DNA of 64,000 nucleotides from SYFY01 sp041752315 (GTDB taxonomy: Bacteria; Pseudomonadota; Gammaproteobacteria; Pseudomonadales; Azotimanducaceae), in the NCBI GenBank assembly GCA_041752315.1, contig JBGSHJ010000067.1:62001-126000 (forward strand), read 5' to 3'. A program made the position numbers and the translations under genes. The notes under the pieces are model-generated. The model saw nothing but the letters and a program-made list of their open reading frames with translations, ran no database searches and had not been told where the DNA came from. Below are positions 1 through 9,620 of this stretch, piece by piece; the stretch's first letter is position 1; the number at the start of each line of letters is the position of its first letter.

Positions 1-333
1 CTGTTGTCCGCCGTTCTGGCCATCTACAGTCAGCCTGGTCATCCTTGGTCACTCGAGTCTCTGGCGAGACATGCTGGATTGTCGCGCTCGATACTATCCC
101 AGCGATTCCTCGAAATTGTTGGGGATTCTCCAATGCATCACCTCGCCGAAGTGCGGATGATCCGCGCTGAACAATGGCTCATGGAAGGTCGCCTGTCCAC
201 GGCGACCATTGCTGAACGATTGGGTTATGCCGACGAAGCATCGCTTGGCCGGGCATTCAAACGTATCCGCGGAGTCTCACCGGGCCACGTGCGACGCCGA
301 TTGCCTGTCGAGCCTCAGTCGCGCCCTCATTGA
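1..333 (+). CDS. AraC-family transcriptional regulator, C-terminal part (5' end outside window)
   Basis: The frame is open from the first base, so the gene begins upstream of the window and only about 110 C-terminal residues are present. They make up the double helix-turn-helix DNA-binding domain of AraC/XylS regulators. The first HTH is the segment SLESLARHAGLSRSILSQRF and the second is ATIAERLGYADEASLGRAFK, followed by the family-typical GVSPGHVRRR end. The effector-binding N-terminal domain is not visible, so the inducer and target cannot be inferred. It stands just upstream of a decayed TetR-type regulator on the same strand. The family assignment is secure; the regulon is unknown. Confidence 0.9.
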   Translation: MLSAVLAIYSQPGHPWSLESLARHAGLSRSILSQRFLEIVGDSPMHHLAEVRMIRAEQWLMEGRLSTATIAERLGYADEASLGRAFKRIRGVSPGHVRRRLPVEPQSRPH

Positions 334-366
334 ACGGAAGATCTGAGTTCTTGCAGGTGCACCCTT

Positions 367-789
367 ATGCGTGCGCCTGTGGCGTTTGTGCGGGCGTGGT
401 GCAGGACGATGGCTGGGTGGCTGGAGGAGTCTGAGTTCAGATCCGGTTCCCCAATTGCCACAACGGTGCTCGAGACCGTGCCAGCCTCCGCAGTGCTGGC
501 AACATCGGCGGTGTCCATACTGGATGCCTGGGCGGCCATCGTCGCCCGTGTAGTGGTGAATGAAGTAGAAACTGCAGCTTCAGCAAAACGGCGGGCCGAG
601 ACACTGGTTGCTGTCGTCGAGGGCGGACTTATTCTTTGTCGCATCCGGCAGACAAGAGCTCCGCTGACGGCGATCGCCGATCAGTTCGGTCGCGAATGGG
701 GGGGCATAAACCAAGTCAGTCGTCACCAGGCTGGCTGTGTTGGCAAAAGCCCGGTAGCGAAAGCGATTGATGAGAGGTTTGGCGACTGA
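367..789 (+). pseudogene. TetR-family regulator remnant lacking the DNA-binding domain
   Basis: The frame beginning 34 bases after the AraC stop reads like the ligand-binding C-terminal half of LmrA/YxaF-type TetR regulators. It has a WLEESEFRSGSPIATTVLE block, then a helix rich in Ala, then LVAVVEGGLILCRIRQTRAP, which matches the usual 'VVxxxEGALxLxRxxxxxxP' helix. No N-terminal helix-turn-helix precedes it, because the AraC gene is there instead. After about residue 112 the frame stops resembling the family. I therefore call it a 5'-truncated, probably 3'-degraded pseudogene. The alternative is that it is a chance ORF, but the order and spacing of the motifs argue against that. Confidence 0.5.
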
Positions 790-1388
790 TGTACCCCGCA
801 GTCATCCGGTGATTCGATACCCGGTAGCCAGCCGTACCAATTTCACGCCATTTCGATCTTCTCAAGTGATGCTGCTGAGTGCTCTCGTGCCCCAGGGATT
901 TGTGGCTGTCCACTGTTGTCATGGATCCATCGTTGGTGAAGATACCAGCCATCAACTCCGCTTGCGCATGGGAATATTTCTTGGCGGGTTTATCGCTCTG
1001 CAGAGTGAGATGTCGAAGAAGGAGAGGGTGGTCGAAACCACCTGTCCGAGGGTCGCGGAGTGAACCATTCAAGGTGCTCGATCGTGTTTTCATCCGCATG
1101 CTTGGCGATGGGTCAGAGACCACTCGAAGCTGCTTGCGGTGCTGAATGTGCGTATTCCCCCGATGCAGACTCGCAGGCTCCCTCCTGTCAGGTTCGCATG
1201 AATTCAATGGTCTGGTTTCGCGCTGGAAGACCGATGGTTATGTTCGCCATGGACATGCGTGTGCGCGCGGGCACTGAAGTCGTCGTAGTAGTGCACGCAG
1301 GAAGTCGGCCATCTGTAACAAGTTTTGAGGTTCCGTGTCATTCATTGGGGAGCAATCAATTTCCGCCTATCTTTGAGGAGAGAACATC
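790..1388. other. Intergenic stretch, no supported gene
   Basis: About 600 bases with short overlapping frames on both strands, none with recognisable motifs or a good ribosome-binding site. It probably contains the promoter of the downstream TonB receptor plus decayed DNA continuing from the TetR remnant. Confidence 0.5.
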
Positions 1389-4300
1389 ATGCCTTCAACT
1401 TTCACGGCAGCGAGGCGAAGACGCCTCCTGGGTATGCTTGCCCTGCCGATCGCATTTGGATCGGCGGTGCAGGCCGCTGACACGCCTGCACCCGGTCGCC
1501 AGATTGAAGAAGTTGTTGTCACCGCCGAGCGACGACAGTCGACGGTGCAGGACACTTCGATATCAATCTCGGCGTTTGACGCGGAATTTCTCGACAACTT
1601 CAATATCCGCAACCAGGAAGATCTGCAGAACTACATACCGGCGACCACGATCCAGCCTTACGATGCAACTATTCGCGGCGTCGGCCGGACTTCGCGCACT
1701 CTCGGAGGTGAGCCTGGCGTGGCGACGTATTTCAACGGCACATATTCCGAGGACTTCGGGATTGCCTCTACAGAGGGCGGGCTGAAGGACATCGAGCGAG
1801 TGGAGGTGCTGCGTGGTCCGCAAGGTGTTCTTTATGGGCGTAGCGCAGTAGGCGGAGCCATAAACTTCGAGACCCGCAGGCCATCGGATGAATTCGAGCT
1901 GGAGATCGATGCGCTGGTCGGCAATTTCGAAACGACCGAATACAACTATGCGTTGTCCGTTCCGATTATTGAAGACCTTCTGAACGCCCGTATCACCGGA
2001 TCGGATCGCAGCCGCGACGGTTTCATCAAGGACACGTCTCCATTCGGCAATGACATCAACGACTATGGTGACGAGAACTACACCCTGTCTCTTGAGTTCA
2101 AACCGACTGACGATCTCTCGTTTTTCCTGCGGGGCAACGAGCGTAGTTTCAGGAGAAAGTTCAACGGTGGGGCCGGCTCTGCGCCAATCATCGTCGGTGA
2201 AGCTGGGCGGGAGGGTTTTCGCGACACTGACCAGTTTGCGTTCGGTTATCGTCAGGTCGATCGTACTGTCGTCGATCCTGGTCAAGCCTTTCGTCGTGAC
2301 TTTTTCGATGCGTCCGCGCCGGTTTTCGGGTTCACGAACCCGTCAACAGGCGAACGCGTAGAGGCACAGCACATCCGTCCGGGTATCGACGCCAACGCTG
2401 AGCTGCTGACGCGTGGTGGTGTCCGGGGTAATCTCACCGCTGGTGAGGTGCTGCCGAATTTTGCATTCGGCCTCGATCCAGATCGGGTACATGCTTTTGG
2501 CCGGTCCGGTCTGGATGAAGATGATCTACTGATCGATACCAACGGGCAGTATGACGAGCGCTTTGACCATCAGGCGACACAGTTCAACGCGGTCTACGAC
2601 GTCGGTCCGGTAAGCTTCAAGTACATATTTGGCTACACGGATTTCCTGTACGAGCGAAATACGGATGAAGACAAGACCGGCAGTACACTGGGCTCGTCGG
2701 ACTTCTTTGTGCTCCAGGAAAATGAGAACTGGCAACATGAATTGCAGGTTCAGTTCGAGACTGAAAAACTATCCTTTACAGGGGGCGTATTCTTCTACAA
2801 CTCCCATATCGACCAACGACTGGACTTGTACGATCCAATCGATTCACAAGGAAAGGTGCAACGCGCCGCAAGTCTGGACGGCTTCGGGCTGGCTGACGAC
2901 GCGGCGAACAACAGGGCCTTCGGTGCGACCCTGCAGTTCCTCGAGTCACTGGGTGTACTGGGAGCTGGTACAACAGTGGTCAATGATGCTGTGCTGGATA
3001 TCAGGACAGCCGAACGGCTGGCGAAGTCCGGTGGATTTGATGGTCTCGCAGGCGGCACCTTGAATGGTCCCGGGCCGGAAGGCGGATTTACCATATTGTC
3101 GCCCTGGTTCGGTGGTGACACCATTGATAATCCGACCGGTCTGCGTTGTGCGGATTGTGGTACGAATAATGACCTTACGCCCGGTACTTTTTTCGCGTGG
3201 GACAACACCATCGACACCGATGCGTTTGCAACCTACGGCCAGGCGGAATGGCGCTTTAGTGAAAAGTGGTCCACCGTCCTGGGGTTGCGGTATTCCCGTG
3301 ATGAGAAGGAGGGGGTCGAGCGACTCATCGGCATGCAGGAGAATACTGGCTTGACCGGGCTTGCGCTGTTCGGGCTGGCGGGTAATGCACTGCCAGGAAC
3401 GCAGGCTTTTTTCGCCAACTCACCGGCAAGCGCGGGTGCGTGCGGAAACAACGTTCTGTGCCTGTTCAATGCAGTCAATGGCGCAATCGATCCGCTCAAT
3501 CCCATAGCAGCGCCCGGTGACCTGGGAACCAATCCGGGTGACGAACCTGTTCGGTTCAATGGTGTGCCGATACTTTTCAATATCTACCGTGAAGTCGATA
3601 CGACGGATGAAGCGATTACCTGGACGGCGAAACTCAATTACGAGCCGAATGACAATTCGCTGATCTACCTGTCTGCGGCAAGGGGATGGAAATCTGGCGG
3701 GTTCAATCTGGGTTTCTTCTCCACCAACACGCCGGTGTTTGACGAGGAGGAGGTCACCGCCTTCGAACTGGGGTACAAGTCGCAGTTCTTTGACCGAACA
3801 TTGCAGGTCAATAGCGCGGTTTATGTCTACCTCTACGACGATATCCAGACCAGCATCACGCAGACGGGTGGCCTTGGTACGGGTACCAACATTGTCAATG
3901 CACCTGAAGCCAGGACCTGGGGATGGGAAGGAGACGCGCAGTGGCTGACGACCGAACATCTCACACTCGGTGGCAACTGGAGTTACACCAATGCGGAGTT
4001 CACGAAGGACTTCGGTACGGTGGATGTCACCAATCCAGACACGCCAGCGACGTTGTTCGGAGACGATGAGCGGACGCTGCGGGTTGGGGATGGCAACAAG
4101 CTCTCCAAGATCCCGGAATGGAAATTTACCTTCTGGGGCCAGTACACCGTGCCCATGGGCAGCTATGGACAGGTGGATCTTTTCACCACCGCTGCGTGGA
4201 CGGATGAATGGTTCATCGAAGCGCCATTCTCCCGGCAGTTTGATCGCGCGCCGTCATTCTGGCGTTGGGACGCGCGAGCGAGCTGGCGTAGTGCCGATGC

Positions 4301-4460
4301 GCAGTGGGAGGTCGGGGCGTTTGTCAACAACATCACTAACAAGATCGCTGTGCGGCAGATCGAGACAGGGGAAGAGTTGCAGAATTTCCGACGTACCATT
4401 ACGCCGACCGACCCGCGAGTCTATGGGTTGCAGTTCAAGTACCACCTGACTCGTGGATAA
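1389..4460 (+). CDS. TonB-dependent outer-membrane receptor
   Basis: A 1023-residue outer-membrane beta-barrel importer. Residues 1-29 are a signal peptide (basic start, hydrophobic core, cleavage after VQA). Residues 39-48 (IEEVVVTAER) match the TonB-box region common in proteobacterial receptors. The plug domain follows, with VEVLRGPQGVLYGRSAVGG near residues 137-155, the classic plug signature. The rest is the barrel, ending with an aromatic-rich strand. It is longer than iron-siderophore receptors (about 700), as is usual for receptors of complex organic ligands in environmental proteobacteria. The start is supported by GAGGAG 8-9 bases before ATG. A terminator follows directly. The ligand cannot be deduced; no TonB/ExbBD genes lie nearby. 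Confidence 0.93.
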   Translation: MPSTFTAARRRRLLGMLALPIAFGSAVQAADTPAPGRQIEEVVVTAERRQSTVQDTSISISAFDAEFLDNFNIRNQEDLQNYIPATTIQPYDATIRGVGRTSRTLGGEPGVATYFNGTYSEDFGIASTEGGLKDIERVEVLRGPQGVLYGRSAVGGAINFETRRPSDEFELEIDALVGNFETTEYNYALSVPIIEDLLNARITGSDRSRDGFIKDTSPFGNDINDYGDENYTLSLEFKPTDDLSFFLRGNERSFRRKFNGGAGSAPIIVGEAGREGFRDTDQFAFGYRQVDRTVVDPGQAFRRDFFDASAPVFGFTNPSTGERVEAQHIRPGIDANAELLTRGGVRGNLTAGEVLPNFAFGLDPDRVHAFGRSGLDEDDLLIDTNGQYDERFDHQATQFNAVYDVGPVSFKYIFGYTDFLYERNTDEDKTGSTLGSSDFFVLQENENWQHELQVQFETEKLSFTGGVFFYNSHIDQRLDLYDPIDSQGKVQRAASLDGFGLADDAANNRAFGATLQFLESLGVLGAGTTVVNDAVLDIRTAERLAKSGGFDGLAGGTLNGPGPEGGFTILSPWFGGDTIDNPTGLRCADCGTNNDLTPGTFFAWDNTIDTDAFATYGQAEWRFSEKWSTVLGLRYSRDEKEGVERLIGMQENTGLTGLALFGLAGNALPGTQAFFANSPASAGACGNNVLCLFNAVNGAIDPLNPIAAPGDLGTNPGDEPVRFNGVPILFNIYREVDTTDEAITWTAKLNYEPNDNSLIYLSAARGWKSGGFNLGFFSTNTPVFDEEEVTAFELGYKSQFFDRTLQVNSAVYVYLYDDIQTSITQTGGLGTGTNIVNAPEARTWGWEGDAQWLTTEHLTLGGNWSYTNAEFTKDFGTVDVTNPDTPATLFGDDERTLRVGDGNKLSKIPEWKFTFWGQYTVPMGSYGQVDLFTTAAWTDEWFIEAPFSRQFDRAPSFWRWDARASWRSADAQWEVGAFVNNITNKIAVRQIETGEELQNFRRTITPTDPRVYGLQFKYHLTRG

Positions 4461-4500
4461 GACCTGATCAATGTTCGGCGGTTGACCTGCCGACTCTGCA

Positions 4501-4530
4501 CGAGGCGTGTTTCAACGCCTCGCGCTTTTT
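4501..4530 (+). terminator. Rho-independent terminator after the TonB receptor
   Basis: An 8-bp perfect stem (CGAGGCGT / ACGCCTCG, 4501-4508 and 4515-4522) with a 6-base loop is followed by CGC and TTTTT at 4526-4530. It lies 40 bases after the receptor stop and before a convergent gene. Confidence 0.75.
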
Positions 4531-4546
4531 GCTTGCCTGTTACGCG

Positions 4547-5182
4547 CTATTGGTCCTCGCTCAGTAGCAAGTCGAGCGTGTGGGCGATCTCCTCCGGTTC
4601 GACCCAGGGTTGGGAGAGCTGCACGAACCCTTCCGAGTTGATGACCCATGCTGGACTGGGCGCCTTGCCCAGCGCCGTCCAGGCGCTGTTGTCCATCGTA
4701 TCGAGCAGAAACCGGCTCTCCAGGGACATTGCTGATTGCGCCCACTGAGCGCGTCTACGACGCTCGGTGGCGGTCTCGGGTTGATCGAGCTGGACACCAG
4801 AGAGGCGATTGATCAAGGGGTTCCACTCGCCGTCTCGATACGGACTCTTCGCGTGAGCCGGGTGAGCTTCCTGTGTGTAGATCACCAGAAAACGCACACG
4901 ATCCCCGTACTGACGCATGAGTTCTTGAAGGTCGAATCGTCGGTATCGAAACACCGGACACGAATAGCTGCCTAGTTGAAGGACGGTTGGTCTGCCTCGC
5001 ATTTCGGTTGCAAGATCCACGCTCTGGCCTGTCAAGTCGGTGAGCGTGAGAGCTGTTATCCGGCTACCCGGTCGCGGTGCCAGCTGGCTGAAGTGGGGTA
5101 GTCCGGCGCCGGCTTGGACGGGAAACCAGAACGAACATGCCGAGAGCAGGGCGGAAAGAATCAACGTCGATATCAGCTTCAT
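4547..5182 (-). CDS. Deiodinase-like thioredoxin-fold lipoprotein
   Basis: A 211-residue protein with a lipoprotein signal: the hydrophobic N-terminus ends in LLSAC, so Cys16 is the probable lipidated residue and the protein should sit in the periplasm on a membrane. The body resembles the iodothyronine-deiodinase branch of the thioredoxin fold. GSYSCPVFR (Cys75) matches the GSxTU/CPxF active site and YTQEAHPAH matches the conserved Y-x-x-EAHP block. Vertebrate deiodinases have Sec where this one has Cys. Bacterial members are usually treated as redoxins of unknown substrate. I chose ATG 5182 rather than an upstream TTG (5188) because it gives the cleaner signal peptide. It is transcribed away from the ECF sigma gene. 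Confidence 0.72.
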   Translation of the reverse strand: MKLISTLILSALLSACSFWFPVQAGAGLPHFSQLAPRPGSRITALTLTDLTGQSVDLATEMRGRPTVLQLGSYSCPVFRYRRFDLQELMRQYGDRVRFLVIYTQEAHPAHAKSPYRDGEWNPLINRLSGVQLDQPETATERRRRAQWAQSAMSLESRFLLDTMDNSAWTALGKAPSPAWVINSEGFVQLSQPWVEPEEIAHTLDLLLSEDQ

Positions 5183-5368
5183 GGACAAGAAAAATTACGA
5201 GAGATGCGGATTGGACCAATACTCCGCCCATGTGTTGCAAAGCGGAACTATCTCGTCGGGCACAAGTCTCAACTCAAGGAGAGATCACAGCCAGCCGCGC
5301 GTACACCTAATCCGGATGCATGCCATTCTGTCGTCTGAATACTCTCCGATCGCCAACTGGAGAGTTGC

Positions 5369-6043
5369 ATGCCCGTATTGCCTGTTTTGCGTCCACCACA
5401 ACAATCCTCCGGGGATCGGAACAAGAATATCGATCTACATTTCCAGTCCGAGTCAGCGCTTGTCGATGGGCTCAAATCGGGAGATCGTCGCGCATTTCAT
5501 TGCGCCATCAACACCTTTACGCCCCGTTTGCTTGCCCTGTCGCGGCGAATTGTCGGTCGTGATGGCGCAGAAGACGTCGTTCAGGAGACCTGGATGGCGG
5601 TCTGCCGGTCGATCGGTGAATTTGAAAGCAGATCGTCCCTGTCCACATGGCTGTATCGCATTGCGACAAACAAGGCGTTGAACATGCTTCGACAGCAGTC
5701 CAGAATGCCTTTGGTCGAATCAGAAATTTCAGAAAACAAGGTTGATACCGGCTGGTTCGGGGATGATGGCCAGTGGACCTCCCCGTTTCCGGATGCAGCG
5801 CTGCCGTCGCCGGAAGAAAGCCTCAGTGCGGAAGATCTTCAGGATTGCCTGGACAAACATATCGAACTTTTGCCACCCGTTCAGCGCATGGTTCTGATCC
5901 TGAAGGATATCGAAGCACAGTCCTATACCGAGATCTGTAACGTGCTTGAACTGAGCGAATCGAACGTGCGAGTGCTGTTACACAGGGGGCGAATGCGTCT
6001 GATGCACATGATTCGCACATACCAGGAGGATGGCACGTGCTGA
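5369..6043 (+). CDS. ECF-type RNA polymerase sigma factor
   Basis: A 224-residue sigma-70 of the extracytoplasmic-function group. Region 2 runs through AEDVVQETWMAVCRSIGEF and the WLYRIATNKALN promoter-melting helix. Region 4 is PPVQRMVLILKDIEAQSYTEI followed by the HTH LELSESNVRVLLHRGRMRL. Regions 1.1 and 3 are absent, as expected for ECF factors. The ATG at 5369 has GGAGAG five bases upstream. The next gene, a zinc-finger anti-sigma, overlaps it by 7 bases, the normal sigma/anti-sigma arrangement. The signal sensed is unknown; the adjacent TonB receptors and the deiodinase-like lipoprotein are possible regulon members, but no target promoter was identified. Confidence 0.93.
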   Translation: MPVLPVLRPPQQSSGDRNKNIDLHFQSESALVDGLKSGDRRAFHCAINTFTPRLLALSRRIVGRDGAEDVVQETWMAVCRSIGEFESRSSLSTWLYRIATNKALNMLRQQSRMPLVESEISENKVDTGWFGDDGQWTSPFPDAALPSPEESLSAEDLQDCLDKHIELLPPVQRMVLILKDIEAQSYTEICNVLELSESNVRVLLHRGRMRLMHMIRTYQEDGTC

Positions 6044-6336
6044 GGTGTGTTGACATTACCAACCAGGCAGATCGATTTATCGACGGTGAATTGGGCACGG
6101 TTCAGAAGCTGGCCGTGCTCCTGCACCTTGCCATGTGTGTGAAGTGTCACCGGTTCATTCGGAAGATGCGGGTCATGCTGGCCAATCTCAAGACGCTTCG
6201 GCAGGAGACAATCCCAGACCCGGAACTGCTTGACCGTATCTTCAAAAAACTGGACCTGCCAGCTGACACCTGTACCGAGACTTGTACATGTTCCAGCTCC
6301 GGCAAAGAGGAGCCACTGAGTCGCGCTGATACTTGA
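6037..6336 (+). CDS. Zinc-finger (ZAS-type) anti-sigma factor
   Basis: A 99-residue soluble protein starting at GTG inside the 3' end of the ECF gene, so its translation is probably coupled. It has the HxxxCxxC motif (HLAMCVKC) after an N-terminal helix with DRFIDGELG, the signature of small zinc-binding anti-sigma factors that sequester region 2/4 and release the sigma on oxidation or zinc loss. No transmembrane segment is present, so it acts in the cytoplasm. The C-terminus has an extra Cys-rich tail (TCTETCTC) that could add redox sensitivity. The pairing with the sigma factor is strong; the inducing signal is inferred. Confidence 0.85.
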   Translation: MLRCVDITNQADRFIDGELGTVQKLAVLLHLAMCVKCHRFIRKMRVMLANLKTLRQETIPDPELLDRIFKKLDLPADTCTETCTCSSSGKEEPLSRADT

Positions 6337-6390
6337 AGCCACTTCATCGTCAAGTCAAAAAGAAGAATGAGTTCCGCAGCTGGACACAGA

Positions 6391-6417
6391 ACAGGGCCTT
6401 CTTGAAGAAGGCCCTGT
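6391..6417. terminator. Perfect hairpin between convergent genes
   Basis: A 13-bp perfect inverted repeat (ACAGGGCCTTCTT, one base, AAGAAGGCCCTGT) lies between the anti-sigma stop and the stop of the convergent TonB receptor. In RNA it would form an 11-bp stem with a short loop. There is no clear T-run on either side, so a bidirectional terminator is plausible but unproven. Confidence 0.55.
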
Positions 6418-6440
6418 GCAGATGATCGGACGGTTCCCCG

Positions 6441-9400
6441 TCAGAGCAACATTTCGTAGCGCAGATACCACACGGCGCCGCGTGGGTCGTGGACAAACGG
6501 ATCAAACAGGCCATCGACGTTTACTCGAGGTGGCGCGCGATTGAAGACGTTGGTTCCACCCACTGAAACGCGGCTTCCTTCCTTCTGAATCCACATCTCC
6601 GGCAATTCATAGCTGTATTGCGCGTCGACCGTCGTCCAGCTGTTGATGCGTCGATCGAGATCGGCGGCGGTGGCTCCGATGACGCCGGATTGGCCCGTCG
6701 AGAATGCCCGCAGGCAGGAACCCAGGCACACATCCTGGCCATCATTGCGCGGGTCGTCGATCAGCTGGTTGTCCTTGTAGGCGTCGATGTAACGCACGAG
6801 TACGAACGTTGCGTGCCGGTCCATGATCCAGTTCAGGCTGAGATTGAGCTTCCATTCAGGCAATGAGCGACCAATTGTCGTGCCGAAGTTGCGACTGCCG
6901 ACACCGTCGATGATAGATCCATCGGCGCGGGTGAGATCCCACTCCCGTGCCCAGCTGCCGGTCAACGAGGGTGTCAGGAGACCCAGATTCCCCAACGACC
7001 ACTCGTAGGCGACGGTGAAATCGAGCCCGGAGACATCAAGTTCCTGGGCATTGGAGAAAGTGGGCTGCACTCGCAGAAAGTTGAGGTTGGCGTCGCGCAC
7101 AACCTGATCGGGAATGCCGGTGCCGACCGATAGAATGGCGCCATTGGCCTGTCGTCCGCAGTCCGGAATCGAGTCGGCGGCGTTGGTGTTCAGGCCCTGG
7201 GGACAACGCGACGACTGATCGCGGAGCACGAGATCCTGTGGTCCTTCCAGGGTAATGAGGTCATCATAATTGTAGTCATAGTAATCGACATCGACTCGAA
7301 GCCCCTCGAACATGCCGTCAGCCGGGGACCAGGATAGTCCGACGTTCCAAGTGGTTGCTTCTTCTGGCGTCACATCCGGATTGCCCAGGCCCAGTTGCGG
7401 TCGAAAGGCAAGCCCGGCACCGCTGAACGGATCGGCGATATTGATGAGCTGGGTGGACTGGCCGAAGCGCTGCAGCAGCGAGCCGACGCGAAATGAAGTA
7501 CCGATGGATCCGCGCAGGGTGAGATCTTCGGTGACCGCGTACAACAGTGTTGCTTTTGGATCGAAGGTGGTTTCGTTGTTTTCTTCGAAGTCCTCGACTC
7601 GTCCCGCGATCTGCAGATCGATCTGTGAGGTGATCGGGACTGCCAGTTCGACAAACGCGGCGAGGACATCCTCTTGCGCATCGAAGTCCTGGGCGCCAAA
7701 AATGAACGAGAAATTATTGCGATTGGAATCATCATCCGCATCGAAGAAGGTTTCTTCGCGCCGTAATTGCACACCCAGCGCAAGGCCGACCGGGCCTGCG
7801 GGCAGTGACATGAGATCGCCGGACACGACCACATCGGCGACGGTGAGACGGGATTCAGACACTGTACGGATTTCACCGACCATCCAGTTCAGCAATTCCG
7901 GTGAGTTGGTCAGCGCAGGGTCGGTCTGGCGTGCGCCATCAGGTGTGAAGAATGCGCTGAAGAAGGGATTCCAGAACTGGCAGCCACCTTGGCCAGGAGC
8001 GCCGGAGATCACATTGCAATCCGGACCGCCCAGACCATTGAGCGCCAGCACCAGATTCTGCTGTTTGGTATCCGTATTGCGTGCCTGCGCATCCCTTTCG
8101 CTATGCGTGAACGACGCGTCGAAGGTCCAGTTGTCGCCAAATGGCAGATCGCCACGGAAGCCGATCACGGCCCGCAAATCTTCGACAAATTCCCGTGTTT
8201 CCGTATCGACAGGTCGCAGGCTCGAGTCCGGTCCTTCGTTCGGGGTAAAGCCCAGTACGCGCCCAAAAAATGTTGTCGGTGCAGGTGCCAGGGCGTTCGG
8301 ATTGCCAGTCAACGCGGTACTGCGTCTCCGAAAATCGTTGACCAGACCGGGATTGCCAACGGGAATGGTCGGGAATCGCACCAGTGGGAACAGTGAATTC
8401 CCGCGTGAGAATTCGGTATCCGAGTAACCAAATTCAGCGTAGGCCTCGACAGAGTCACTGATGTCGTGGACGACGTCGACGTGCGTCAGCAGACGGGTTT
8501 CTTCGCCAACGATGCTGAAAAACGGCGAGAAGTCATAGATGCAGGCACCAAGTCCGTCCAGTGTGCCAGCGAAAGGTGTGCCGCGTGTGGGTGCACGAAA
8601 ACTCTGTCGGCTGAGGCCGCCGGCCACCTCACAGTCAAGATCGCCCGCAATCGGTACCGTGGGACCCAGTCCAAGTGCAGCGCCACCGCCTAGCAGATAG
8701 GCACCGGCCGCGGCACCCTGAGGAATAAATGTTCCCGGATTGCCAAGGGTCGACACACCCGATCGACCGAAGTCGTTGAATCGTTCGTTGATGGTGAGTG
8801 CATCCCGATCGAGGAACTCTGCGGAAACGACGATATGTCCATTGTCACTTGCTGTGCCCCATATGCCGGAAAGCAGAACATCATCCTGATTGCGGGTTTC
8901 ACCATCGGTGCTTGCCCGCGCCTGAAACTCCGCTCCTTCGAAGCCGGTCCGGGTGAGGAAATTGACGACACCTGCGACGGCATCGGAGCCGTACAGCGCG
9001 GAAGCGCCATCCTTGACGACTTCAACGCGCTCGATGGCGATGGTCGGAATCAGGCTGGAGGTACTGACGTAGGCATTGCCGCCTGAGTCTGTGCTCGCGG
9101 CTACGCTGCGACGACCGTTGAGCAACACCAGGGTCGAGCCGAGACCAAGATTGCGCAGGTTGATATTGGTTTCCCCGGTGGAGTTGTCGCCACCGCTGAA
9201 CGCGTTGGTAACATTTGTCGAGCCGGAGTTGTAGGTCATGCGGTTGACGATGTCCGATATTTCAACGGCACCGATATTCTCGATGTCGGCTCGGCTGACC
9301 ACGGACATCGGGGAGGGCGAGTCTTCGGTCTTGCGTTTGATGAATGAGCCGGTCACGACAACTTCTTCGATGACAGCGTCTTCGGCGAGTGCGGTGAATG

Positions 9401-9476
9401 GGCGGAACAAGGCAATCGATATCAGTGCAGCGGGCACCACCGATCGCGCCATATTTCGCCAAGGGCGATGGGTCAT
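6441..9476 (-). CDS. TonB-dependent outer-membrane receptor (second)
   Basis: A 1011-residue receptor. The signal peptide ends at FTALAED; the box IEEVVVTGSFIKR is followed by a plug with SPMSVVSRADIENIGA, NLRNLGLGSTLVLLNGRR and VEVVKDGASALYGSDAVAG. These belong to the large oar/CirA-like receptors that carry the 'LVLLNGRR' motif and are common in Sphingomonadales and Xanthomonadales-like bacteria. The remainder is beta-barrel, ending in a WYLRYEMLL terminal strand with the aromatic residues needed for barrel assembly. AGGAGT lies 6 bases before ATG. The ligand is unknown. It is convergent with the anti-sigma gene and separated from the selenoprotein gene by a 144-base gap. Confidence 0.93.
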   Translation of the reverse strand: MTHRPWRNMARSVVPAALISIALFRPFTALAEDAVIEEVVVTGSFIKRKTEDSPSPMSVVSRADIENIGAVEISDIVNRMTYNSGSTNVTNAFSGGDNSTGETNINLRNLGLGSTLVLLNGRRSVAASTDSGGNAYVSTSSLIPTIAIERVEVVKDGASALYGSDAVAGVVNFLTRTGFEGAEFQARASTDGETRNQDDVLLSGIWGTASDNGHIVVSAEFLDRDALTINERFNDFGRSGVSTLGNPGTFIPQGAAAGAYLLGGGAALGLGPTVPIAGDLDCEVAGGLSRQSFRAPTRGTPFAGTLDGLGACIYDFSPFFSIVGEETRLLTHVDVVHDISDSVEAYAEFGYSDTEFSRGNSLFPLVRFPTIPVGNPGLVNDFRRRSTALTGNPNALAPAPTTFFGRVLGFTPNEGPDSSLRPVDTETREFVEDLRAVIGFRGDLPFGDNWTFDASFTHSERDAQARNTDTKQQNLVLALNGLGGPDCNVISGAPGQGGCQFWNPFFSAFFTPDGARQTDPALTNSPELLNWMVGEIRTVSESRLTVADVVVSGDLMSLPAGPVGLALGVQLRREETFFDADDDSNRNNFSFIFGAQDFDAQEDVLAAFVELAVPITSQIDLQIAGRVEDFEENNETTFDPKATLLYAVTEDLTLRGSIGTSFRVGSLLQRFGQSTQLINIADPFSGAGLAFRPQLGLGNPDVTPEEATTWNVGLSWSPADGMFEGLRVDVDYYDYNYDDLITLEGPQDLVLRDQSSRCPQGLNTNAADSIPDCGRQANGAILSVGTGIPDQVVRDANLNFLRVQPTFSNAQELDVSGLDFTVAYEWSLGNLGLLTPSLTGSWAREWDLTRADGSIIDGVGSRNFGTTIGRSLPEWKLNLSLNWIMDRHATFVLVRYIDAYKDNQLIDDPRNDGQDVCLGSCLRAFSTGQSGVIGATAADLDRRINSWTTVDAQYSYELPEMWIQKEGSRVSVGGTNVFNRAPPRVNVDGLFDPFVHDPRGAVWYLRYEMLL

Positions 9477-9620
9477 GGTTGGACTCCTGTGCGGTTGATG
9501 TGCGTGACCGCTGGCGGATCAAGAACCTGCCACGATGGTCACTGCACTTCTGACCGTAGAATCGAAGTCCTGTTACAGAGTATTTCTCACTTGTTTTTCT
9601 GTGCACCGCTCCGGCCGGTT

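Noticed and set aside
716..1207. A 163-residue minus-strand frame in the first intergenic stretch
   Set aside because: No recognised motif and no start signal; considered noise.
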